Positions 1-5,075 of a stretch of DNA of 5,124 bases are shown piece by piece. Position 1 is the stretch's first letter. Each line of letters opens with the position of its first letter. A program made the position numbers and the translations under genes. Source of the DNA: Actinomycetota bacterium. Its GTDB lineage: Bacteria > Actinomycetota > Thermoleophilia > Gaiellales > Gaiellaceae. The notes below the pieces were generated by a model that saw only the letters and a program-made list of their open reading frames with translations, was not told where the DNA came from and made no database searches. The DNA is taken from contig PMMN01000047.1 of the NCBI GenBank assembly GCA_003162235.1, positions 15,522 to 20,645 on the forward strand. The letters are read 5' to 3'.

Positions 1-2783
1 TGGCCGCCCTCGCCGGGCTTGGCTCCTTGCGCGATCTTGATCTGCAGCTCCTCGCCCGAGCGAAGGTAGGGCGGGGTGACGCCGAAGCGGCCGGAGGCGA
101 CCTGCTTGATGCTCGAGTTGTTGCGGGTCTTGTAGCGCTCGAGGGCCTCGCCACCCTCGCCGGAGTTGGAACGGGCGCCAATCATGTTCAGAGCGGCGGC
201 AAGCGTCTCGTGCGCCTCCGCCGACAAAGCTCCCTGACTCATCGCGCCGGCGGAAAAGCGCCTGACGATCTCGGAGGCTGGCTCGACCGAGTCGAGCGGT
301 ACCGGAGCACCGGCCGAAACCAGCTCGAAGAGATCGCGCAGCTCGAGCGGCTCGCGCTCGTTGACCGTCTTGGCGAACTTCTCGTAGAGCTCCCAGCGCC
401 CGTCACTGACCGCGCGGCGCAGGAGCAAGTTCGCGGCGTCCTCGCCGCTGTCGACGCTCTGGCGCAGGGCGCTGATGACCTCGCCGCTGGTCGCGTGCTG
501 CTCGCCGTTCAGCCGCGCCTTGACGTTGCCGGGATTCTCGACTTCCGGCTCACGGGCGAAGGCGTCGGCGATTCGCTCCCAGGCGTCGGTCTCGAGCTCG
601 ACGAACCTGGCGCCACCCACCGCCGAGGACGTATTGGCGAAGGCAGCCTTCATCACCTCGTCGGCAAGCCCGACCGACTCGAAGATCTCGGCGCCGCGGT
701 AGCTCGCCACATCGGAGATTCCCATCTTCGACATGATCTTGAGCACGCCGTCTTCGATCGCCGTGCGGAAGCGCATCTGGGCCGTGACCGCGTCGGGATC
801 GTCGCCGCCGATCGTCCCGCTCTCGGCCAGCGAGCCGACCGTCTCGAGCGCCAGGCGCGGACAGATGGCGTCGGCGCCGTAGCCGAGCAGAGTGGCGAAA
901 TGGTGCGTCTCACGCGGCTCGTCGCTCTCGACGAGGATCGAGGCGCGAGTGCGCAACTCCGCCCTGACCAGGCGCTGGTGCACGACACCAACCGCAAGCA
1001 GGATCGGGATCGACGCGCGCTCGGTCGAGACCTGCATGTCGCTGATCAGGAGCAGCTGCTGACCGCTCTGGGCTGCCTCTGCGGCCTCGGTCGCCAGCCG
1101 CTCGCATGCCTGCTCCAGGCCCTCCTCGGCGCCGAAAGAGGCGTCGAGGCGAGTCGTCTCCAGAGCTTCGAGCCCATCCGGGTAGAGAAAGAAGCTCTCG
1201 AGCTCGGTCAGCCGCGCGGCCTCCGGCCCCTCGGTGAGGAGCGGAGCGCGGGCGCCTAGGCGGGTATTGAGGCTGAAGACGATTCGCTCGCGCAGCGAGT
1301 CGATCGGCGGATTGGTCACCTGAGCGAAGCGCTGCTTGAAGTAGGCCGGGAGCGGGCGGGCTCGGTTCGATAGCGGAGTGATCGCCGCGTCGTCTCCCAT
1401 CGACGAGGTCGGCTCGTGGCCGGTCGCCCCCATCGGGCGCAGGATGATGCTCAGATCTTCGCGGGTGTAGCCGAAGGCGGCATGCCGGCGGGTTAGATCT
1501 TCGAACGGTCCGGCGAGCGGCTCGCCGACCGAGGCGCGGGTGATACCGTCGCGCAACCACCTTCCGTAAGGCCCGCGGGACGCCAGGTCGCTCTTGAGCT
1601 CTTCGTTCGAGAGCAGGCCGCCGCGGCTCGGGTCGACGGCGATCATCTGCCCGGGGCCAAGCTTCCCGTGCTCGACCGTCACGCCCTCCGGGATATCGAC
1701 GAGTCCAACCTCCGACGCGCAGACCACCAGCCCGTCCGAAGCGGAGAGATAACGAAGCGGGCGCAGCCCGTTACGATCGAGCCTGGCGCCGACGATCTTG
1801 CCGTCGGTGAAGATGACACCGGCCGGACCGTCCCAGGGCTCGATCAGGCAGGCGTGGTAGCGATAGAAATCGCGCAGCGCGCCGTCGAGCTCGACCGCCT
1901 CCTCCCATGCCTCCGGTATGAGCATCGCCAGCGCATGCGGGATCTCGCGGCCGCCGCGCACGAGCAGCTCGAGCGCGTTGTCGAGCGTGCGCGAGTCGGC
2001 GCCTGGGTCCTCGATCGTCGGATAGAGCGACGCGTCGTTTGCGGTGCCGAAGTGGTGCTCGCGCGCGCGCATCCAGTTGACATTTCCGGCTAGAGCGTTG
2101 ATCTCGCCGTTGTGGCAAAGCATGCGGAAGGGCTGCGCGCGCTCCCAGGTCGGGGTCGTGTTGGTGGCGAAGCGCTGGTGAAAGATGCCGAACGGGATCG
2201 CGATCTCGGGATTGACGAGGTCGGGATAGAAGGCGTCGAGCTGATCGGCGGCGCAGAGCGCTTTGTAGGTGACCATGCGGAAGGAGAGCGAGGCGATGTA
2301 GGCGTTCGCGCCCGAACGCTCGATTCGCTTACGCGTACGGACGGCCGCGAGCTCAACCTCGTCGTCGCTTGCGCCCGACGGTGCAACAAGATGTGCTTGG
2401 ACGATCGTGGGCGCGCTTGCCCGGGCGCGCTCGCCAAGACGCGCGGGCTCGACCGGAACCTCGCGCCAGCCCGCGAAGCCGACGCCCTCCTCCGCGCAGG
2501 CACTCTCGATGGTCGCGCGGGCCGCCTCGTCGTACAGGAATACCATCGCCAGGCCTCCGTGAGGAGCCAGCGCGGGAGAGAGCGGAATGAGCACGCCTGC
2601 GCCGTCGCCGGTGAGCCGGTCGGCGTTGACCGCGCCACGATGCCGCACGCGCTTGAGCGCGGCGAGGATGAGATCGAGAACTCGCCGTGACGAACGCCCC
2701 TCGGCATCGGCGACGAAGCCGATTCCGCAGGCGTCCCGTTCGGTCGTTCGGTTGTTTATCTGGTAGAGCGAGCGCGTTGCCAA
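1..2783 (-). CDS. gltB: Glutamate synthase large subunit, 5' part (partial at left edge)
   Basis: Catalyses the reductive transfer of the glutamine amide to 2-oxoglutarate, giving two glutamates (cytoplasmic GOGAT, with the GltD subunit supplying NADPH electrons). I translated the reverse complement and found one uninterrupted frame of 927 codons. An N-terminal class II glutamine amidotransferase domain begins at RDACGIGFVAD, with the nucleophile Cys19 expected to be exposed by propeptide removal. It continues with HRGAVNADRLTGDGAG (about 48-63), QRFATNT (about 203-209) and CHNGEINALAGNVNW (from 223). A central domain follows, then the start of the FMN-binding synthase domain (SAGAMSQGALS, Met848; RSNSGEGGE near 872; KIAQGAKPGEGG at the edge). 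The 3Fe-4S cysteines lie outside the window; family members are about 1500 residues. The frame is closed upstream by TAG at 2898-2900, and the only ATG, GTG or TTG start between that stop and Cys19 is TTG at 2783. AGGAAGG and AGAAG lie upstream of it. Identity is near certain; the start is moderately supported. Confidence 0.95.
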   Translation of the reverse strand, partial: MATRSLYQINNRTTERDACGIGFVADAEGRSSRRVLDLILAALKRVRHRGAVNADRLTGDGAGVLIPLSPALAPHGGLAMVFLYDEAARATIESACAEEGVGFAGWREVPVEPARLGERARASAPTIVQAHLVAPSGASDDEVELAAVRTRKRIERSGANAYIASLSFRMVTYKALCAADQLDAFYPDLVNPEIAIPFGIFHQRFATNTTPTWERAQPFRMLCHNGEINALAGNVNWMRAREHHFGTANDASLYPTIEDPGADSRTLDNALELLVRGGREIPHALAMLIPEAWEEAVELDGALRDFYRYHACLIEPWDGPAGVIFTDGKIVGARLDRNGLRPLRYLSASDGLVVCASEVGLVDIPEGVTVEHGKLGPGQMIAVDPSRGGLLSNEELKSDLASRGPYGRWLRDGITRASVGEPLAGPFEDLTRRHAAFGYTREDLSIILRPMGATGHEPTSSMGDDAAITPLSNRARPLPAYFKQRFAQVTNPPIDSLRERIVFSLNTRLGARAPLLTEGPEAARLTELESFFLYPDGLEALETTRLDASFGAEEGLEQACERLATEAAEAAQSGQQLLLISDMQVSTERASIPILLAVGVVHQRLVRAELRTRASILVESDEPRETHHFATLLGYGADAICPRLALETVGSLAESGTIGGDDPDAVTAQMRFRTAIEDGVLKIMSKMGISDVASYRGAEIFESVGLADEVMKAAFANTSSAVGGARFVELETDAWERIADAFAREPEVENPGNVKARLNGEQHATSGEVISALRQSVDSGEDAANLLLRRAVSDGRWELYEKFAKTVNEREPLELRDLFELVSAGAPVPLDSVEPASEIVRRFSAGAMSQGALSAEAHETLAAALNMIGARSNSGEGGEALERYKTRNNSSIKQVASGRFGVTPPYLRSGEELQIKIAQGAKPGEGG

Positions 2784-2785
2784 AT

Positions 2786-2891
2786 TCTTCTCGGTCCTTC
2801 CTCGGAGAGAGTGAAAGCCGTCCTTTCCGGAATCGTCGATACCCGGAGCCTCGCCTCCCCTTCCTTGCCGGCCGGCGCGGAGGCGAGAAGA
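2786..2891 (-). promoter_or_regulatory. Possible RNA switch in the gltB 5' leader
   Basis: Read on the minus strand, TCTTCTCG (2891-2884), just after the upstream ORF stop, is perfectly complementary to CGAGAAGA (2793-2786), which ends 2 nt before the TTG start of gltB. A second perfect 8-bp inverted repeat, TCGCCTCC (2886-2879) with GGAGGCGA (2858-2851), shares three bases with the first arm, so the two helices exclude each other. Pairing of the first set would bury the purine-rich ribosome-binding region. The complementarity is seen directly; the switching role is inference, and purine-rich GC-rich DNA makes chance matches of this length possible. Confidence 0.3.
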
Positions 2892-2897
2892 CGCCGG

Positions 2898-2996
2898 CTA
2901 ACGTTTACCAGCGCGTGTGATCACGATCGGCGCAGCCGAGCGAACGGTGACAGCCGTCGTCCCAGATGTAGGCGGTGTCGTTGCTGCGCTAGCCAT
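2898..2996 (-). CDS. Possible 32-codon upstream ORF in the gltB leader
   Basis: ATG at 2996-2994 opens a 32-codon frame ending in TAG at 2900-2898. It begins MASAATTPPTSG and ends APIVITRAGKR. It is rich in Thr, Ala and Val and has no Glu or Gln codons, so it is not an obvious sensor of the gltB product. The ATG lies within about 10 nt of the transcription start predicted from the TATAGT box, and it has no Shine-Dalgarno, which would fit leaderless translation. It is in the same frame as gltB, separated by the TAG and a 114-nt spacer. No homologue is recognised. It could be chance; the promoter position is the main reason for listing it. Confidence 0.3.
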   Translation of the reverse strand: MASAATTPPTSGTTAVTVRSAAPIVITRAGKR

Positions 2997-3006
2997 CGGA
3001 GCCAAG

Positions 3007-3036
3007 ACTATACCTCTTGAAGCGACCTCGATCCAA
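3007..3036 (-). promoter_or_regulatory. Predicted promoter of gltB
   Basis: On the minus strand TTGGAT (3036-3031) is followed after 18 bases by TATAGT (3012-3007). The -10 box matches the sigma-70/HrdB-type consensus at five of six positions, and the -35 box keeps the TTG core. Transcription would start near 3000, giving a gltB leader of roughly 217 nt. It is the best -10 element on this strand of the intergenic region. Confidence 0.55.
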
Positions 3037-3127
3037 ACGGTAGCGTACACGGTACAGGCCAGAAAATGCGTCGCGAAAGCATCTAGCCCTAGACCCCGTC
3101 CTCGCCGACCGCGAGAATCAGGGAATC

Positions 3128-3667
3128 ATGGCAACTCCAGACCTAGATCCTGAACGAATCGGAGAGCTCCGCGGCTTCCTGTACGCGTTCGCAAAGCTCC
3201 ATCAGGCGCTCACCATCTCCCGCTACGACTACGGCGTTCTCGTACTCGACGTCGAGGGCAGCGTCGAAGAGACCCTGCAGAACCATTTCGATGCGCTCGG
3301 GCAGAAGCTGAAGCCGCCGGTGAAGCACTGGCAGATGAAGCTGGACGAGCTCAAGCCGTGGGACCAGCCCGCGGAAGAGATATTCATGCGCTGGCTTCTC
3401 GCCGACGACGAGCTGCGCCAGTTCTACCGCACGCGGCGCGAGCGCGATCCGCGCCCGGGCGAAATCCACGTCGGGACGAACGACGTCGCTCGCAGCCTCC
3501 GCGAGCAGCTCGAAGCTCTACTCGGACGCGGGAAGCGGAAGGTCTGGGAGGTATCGGTGCACGCTCTCGTCGGCGCCAGCGATCGTTATCTGGCCACGCT
3601 CGACGATCACCTCGCCTTCGAGCTCGGCGACCGCATTTTGCTCGTCAGCTTTGCGATGTACCGCTGA
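3128..3667 (+). CDS. Conserved-looking hypothetical protein, 179 aa
   Basis: I do not recognise this family. The frame is 179 codons with strong G/C bias at third positions and an ordinary soluble-protein composition. There is no signal peptide, no membrane segment and no cysteine. Residues 8-30 and 45-60 look helical and amphipathic. A tryptophan-containing middle (Trp68, Trp78, Trp89) is followed by a basic, charged stretch (RTRRERDPRP, 101-110). The C-terminal part (VWEVSVHALVG, 139-149, and ILLVSFAMYR, 170-179) looks like beta strands. AGGGA lies a few bases before the ATG, a moderate ribosome-binding site. It stands alone: divergent from gltB and separated from the ilv leader by 246 bases with a hairpin tract, so context gives no clear job. 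Coding status is fairly sure; function is unknown. Confidence 0.8.
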   Translation: MATPDLDPERIGELRGFLYAFAKLHQALTISRYDYGVLVLDVEGSVEETLQNHFDALGQKLKPPVKHWQMKLDELKPWDQPAEEIFMRWLLADDELRQFYRTRRERDPRPGEIHVGTNDVARSLREQLEALLGRGKRKVWEVSVHALVGASDRYLATLDDHLAFELGDRILLVSFAMYR

Positions 3668-3683
3668 TCTCGCGCTCTCGGCC

Positions 3684-3726
3684 GGCGATTCCTCCCGGCC
3701 AGGCGCAGCTGGCCTCCGGAATCGCC
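3684..3726. repeat. Strong inverted repeat (hairpin 1)
   Basis: GGCGATTCC (3684-3692) pairs perfectly with GGAATCGCC (3718-3726). Inside, GGCCAG (3697-3702) pairs with CTGGCC (3709-3714), separated from the outer stem by a small pyrimidine internal loop. That makes 15 Watson-Crick pairs in 43 nt. It begins 16 bases after the stop codon of the 179-aa gene, so a role in ending or protecting its mRNA is possible. No T-run follows, so it is not a classic intrinsic terminator. Confidence 0.6.
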
Positions 3727-3731
3727 TGACA

Positions 3732-3773
3732 CCGCTGAACGCACTTCGCTCTCCGGCGAAGCACACTCAGCGG
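3732..3773. repeat. Strong inverted repeat (hairpin 2)
   Basis: CCGCTGA (3732-3738) pairs perfectly with TCAGCGG (3767-3773). An inner stem, CTTCGC (3744-3749) with GCGAAG (3756-3761), is separated from it by an asymmetric-free 5/5 internal loop. It begins only five bases after hairpin 1 ends. The two-storey layout copies hairpin 1 although the sequences differ. No T-run follows. Confidence 0.55.
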
Positions 3774-3775
3774 CG

Positions 3776-3858
3776 CCCCGAGAACGCGAGAGGCATCGGG
3801 GTCGAATCCGCCTCGCTCCATCTCGCTCTCTTCCTTGGCCGGCGTCGGGCGCGACCCC
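3776..3858. repeat. Hairpin 3 with an alternative long-range partner
   Basis: CCCCGA (3776-3781) can pair with TCGGGG (3796-3801), closing a 14-nt loop two bases after hairpin 2. The same G-run is also part of GGGGTCG (3798-3804), which is perfectly complementary to CGACCCC (3852-3858). The two pairings compete. A pyrimidine-rich stretch (about 3817-3836) lies between the two long-range arms. All of this is upstream of the predicted ilv promoter, so it would be transcribed only by readthrough from the left or from an unseen promoter. Confidence 0.4.
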
Positions 3859-3872
3859 AGCGCCTTCCGCGC

Positions 3873-3902
3873 TTGACAGTCGCCGGGTGCTGTCGCCACA
3901 CT
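3873..3902 (+). promoter_or_regulatory. Predicted promoter of the ilv operon
   Basis: A perfect -35 consensus TTGACA (3873-3878) is followed after 18 bases by CACACT (3897-3902), which keeps the A at position 2 and the T at position 6 that matter most in actinobacterial -10 boxes. Transcription would begin near 3909-3910, four or five bases before the leader-peptide ATG. The -10 box is only three of six matches, so the exact start is less certain than the promoter itself. Confidence 0.6.
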
Positions 3903-3913
3903 GTTTCCTACGT

Positions 3914-4012
3914 ATGAAGGCCAACTTTGCATCCCGTCTGCTCTCTCGCGGCGCGCGCGTGCTCGTCGGCCTCGTGACGATTACGGTCGTCGTTACCGTC
4001 GTCCCCCGCTAG
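3914..4012 (+). CDS. Branched-chain amino-acid leader peptide (attenuator peptide), 32 aa
   Basis: ATG at 3914 opens a 32-codon frame ending in TAG at 4010-4012. It starts MKANFASRLLSRGA and its second half is RVLVGLVTITVVVTVVPR. Of residues 16-30, eight are Val, two Leu and one Ile, with three Thr and one Gly. This is the signature of leader peptides that sense charged branched-chain tRNAs, as in the enterobacterial ilvGMEDA and ilvB leaders and actinobacterial ilvB leaders; the Val-Val-Pro ending recalls the E. coli ilvG leader. No Shine-Dalgarno precedes it and the predicted transcript begins about 4 nt upstream, so leaderless initiation is likely. It lies 100 bases ahead of an ilv-operon gene. 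The frame and composition are seen directly; the sensing role rests on family analogy and position. Confidence 0.8.
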   Translation: MKANFASRLLSRGARVLVGLVTITVVVTVVPR

Positions 4013-4113
4013 GGGGAACGGATTTCACAGCGCGCCACGGCGCCACACACAGACCGACTAACGCCAGAAGTGCGTCTTCAGACGGCCAGGGCGACAGAGA
4101 CGAGGAACGACGA
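3986..4113 (+). promoter_or_regulatory. Predicted translational attenuator: valine-codon run pairs with the downstream SD and start codon
   Basis: TCGTCGTT (3987-3994, within Val25-Val27 of the leader peptide) is fully complementary to AACGACGA (4106-4113). CC (3996-3997) pairs with GG (4104-4105), and TCGTC (3999-4003) with GACGA (4099-4103). The total is 15 Watson-Crick pairs with two single-base bulges on the 5' side. The 3' arm covers the Shine-Dalgarno GAGGA (4102-4106) and the first base of the next gene's ATG. A ribosome stalled on the valine codons would mask the 5' arm and free the site; completion of the leader would let the helix form and block initiation. The pairing is seen; the mechanism is inference. 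GTC repeats facing GAC repeats raise the odds of chance matching. Confidence 0.55.
3996..4021 (+). promoter_or_regulatory. Hairpin at the leader-peptide stop codon
   Basis: CCGT (3996-3999) and TCCCCC (4002-4007) pair with GGGGGA (4012-4017) and ACGG (4018-4021), closing a GCTA tetraloop that contains the TA of the leader stop codon. This gives ten pairs with a two-base bulge. It is followed by ATTTC, only a hint of a U-tract, so a weak intrinsic terminator is possible but not convincing. It uses 3996-4003, which the SD-sequestering helix also needs, so it is a natural competitor of that helix. Confidence 0.5.
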
Positions 4114-5075
4114 TGAGCGGCAACGCAGACCAATCTAACGCGGTAACCGGCGCCGGCTACAGGGTCGCCTGCCTGTCCGGCGGCGGAATCGGGCCGGAGG
4201 TGATGGCCGAGGCCACTCGCGTCCTGCAGGAGGTCGCCCGCCTGCACGGGTTCGAGGTCGAGGACGCGCACGTGCCCTTCGGAGCCGAGGCGCAGACCAG
4301 TCTCGGGCATCCGCTTCCGGCGCAGACCCGCGCCACCTATCGCGGTGCCGATGCCATTCTCGCGGCGAGCAGGCGCACACCCGCGCTCGAGGGCGTTCGC
4401 GCCGAGCTTCAGCTGGTAGCCGAGCTACGCCGGGCCGGGTTCGCTCCCGACGGCGACGTCGCCATGCTCAACCCGCTCTCGAGTGGCCACGAGGAGTGGA
4501 CGATCGCTCGCGCCTTTCTGCTCGCCCGGCACCGGCGCGGGCGTCTTTCCTCGGTCGGCGGCAATCGCGAGCGGCGCCTGCTCGTCGAACGAATCGGGGC
4601 GGACTGGCCGGAGATCGAGATCGAGCACCTGAGCGTCGCTGCGGCGCGGTTGATCGTTGCGACCGATCCGTCTCAGCTCGATGTCGTGTTCGCCGGGGAG
4701 GAGACGGCCGGAGATCTCGCCCGCGAGGCGGAGGAAAAGACTCTGGTCGCCGCCGAAGCCGATCTGGCCTCGAGCGGTCCCAGCCTGTTCGGCCCGACCC
4801 ACCAAACGGCGAGCCGGATCGCCGGCTTGGGCGTCGCCAACCCGAGCGGGATGCTCGTCGCCGTCTCGCTCCTACTCGCCGAGGGACTCGGTGAGCGCAC
4901 TGCGGCGGCCACGCTCGACCAGGCGATACGCGAAGCACTACGCAAGGGAGCGCGAACTGCGGATATGGTCAAGGCGGGAGTCGCCGCGACCACGCGCGAA
5001 TTCACCGAAAACGTTCTTGCCGAGCTCCCGCGCGCTCGCCAGGACAACGATCTTTCTACGGAGGAACTCAGATGA
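4113..5075 (+). CDS. Isocitrate/isopropylmalate dehydrogenase-family protein, probably catalytically inactive
   Basis: A 320-residue protein of the beta-decarboxylating dehydrogenase fold, shorter than the usual 350-360 of LeuB. Alignment by eye to Thermus LeuB gives GGGIGPEV (23-30) for GDGIGPEV, both substrate arginines of the LR/NLR region (Arg96, Arg106), and GVANP (240-244). The VRELTGG-IYFGE segment, with its catalytic Tyr and third Arg, is missing around 110-125. The catalytic Lys of SVDKAN is replaced in SVGGN (147-151). The metal-ligand Asp of the YVD motif is Ala (VAAARL, 175-180). In GDILSD only the first Asp survives (GDLARE, 200-205). The NAD loop HGSAPD has become HQTASR (230-235). 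The start is supported by GAGGA six bases upstream. It is the first full gene of the ilv operon, and its stop overlaps ilvB by 4 bp. Fold membership is confident; loss of dehydrogenase activity is inference; a structural or regulatory role is conjecture. Confidence 0.85.
   Translation: MSGNADQSNAVTGAGYRVACLSGGGIGPEVMAEATRVLQEVARLHGFEVEDAHVPFGAEAQTSLGHPLPAQTRATYRGADAILAASRRTPALEGVRAELQLVAELRRAGFAPDGDVAMLNPLSSGHEEWTIARAFLLARHRRGRLSSVGGNRERRLLVERIGADWPEIEIEHLSVAAARLIVATDPSQLDVVFAGEETAGDLAREAEEKTLVAAEADLASSGPSLFGPTHQTASRIAGLGVANPSGMLVAVSLLLAEGLGERTAAATLDQAIREALRKGARTADMVKAGVAATTREFTENVLAELPRARQDNDLSTEELR
5060..5066 (+). promoter_or_regulatory. Ribosome-binding site of ilvB
   Basis: GGAGGAA lies inside the last codons of the preceding gene, five bases before the ATG at 5072 and 14 before the second ATG at 5081. 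The spacing favours 5072 as the start. Confidence 0.75.

Larger units (their letters stand above)
2784..3127. other. Divergent intergenic region between gltB and the 3128 gene
   Basis: This 344-base gap is flanked by genes pointing away from each other. It is less G/C-biased than the genes around it, mainly in its right half. On the minus strand it holds a good promoter, a 32-codon upstream ORF and complementary segments just ahead of gltB. On the plus strand I see only a poor promoter candidate for the downstream gene (TTGAAG at 3017-3022, 18 bases, TAGCGT at 3041-3046). Short plus-strand open frames in it do not look like genes. Confidence 0.6.

Noticed and set aside
27..1259. A 410-codon plus-strand open frame
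   Set aside because: It is antisense to gltB, whose translation matches glutamate synthase motifs throughout. Its product is low-complexity Arg/Leu/Ala/Asp-rich, as expected of a shadow frame in GC-rich DNA.
2112..2690. A 192-codon plus-strand open frame
   Set aside because: It lies opposite the amidotransferase domain of gltB and shows no recognisable motif.
3017..3046. TTGAAG and TAGCGT with 18-base spacing as a plus-strand promoter for the 179-aa gene
   Set aside because: The -10 box matches at only three positions and the spacing is long; it is no better than expected in an intergenic region of this size.
2917..3153. A plus-strand GTG-started frame of 78 codons overlapping the start of the 179-aa gene
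   Set aside because: Its C-terminal end is a Pro/Arg/Ser run, it has no good ribosome-binding site and it overlaps a better-supported gene start. It covers the minus-strand promoter and upstream ORF of gltB.
3790..3820. A TCGAATCC sequence followed by GCTCCA, resembling the 3' end of a tRNA
   Set aside because: The T-arm does not pair correctly around the loop, and no acceptor stem, D-arm or anticodon arm can be built upstream; the bases are better explained by hairpin 3.
3645..3932. Open frames on both strands across the hairpin tract and ilv promoter
   Set aside because: They span strong inverted repeats and promoter elements, have frame-shadow composition and lack ribosome-binding sites.
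4057..4093. Short hairpin CGTC-TTCA-GACG with flanking GCC/GGC as a classical intrinsic terminator for ilv attenuation
   Set aside because: The stem is only four pairs (4073-4084), there is no T-run after it, and the flanking pairs are not contiguous.
4468..4938. A 156-codon minus-strand open frame
   Set aside because: It is a shadow of the LeuB-fold gene; its product is Arg/Pro/Ser-rich with no domain character.
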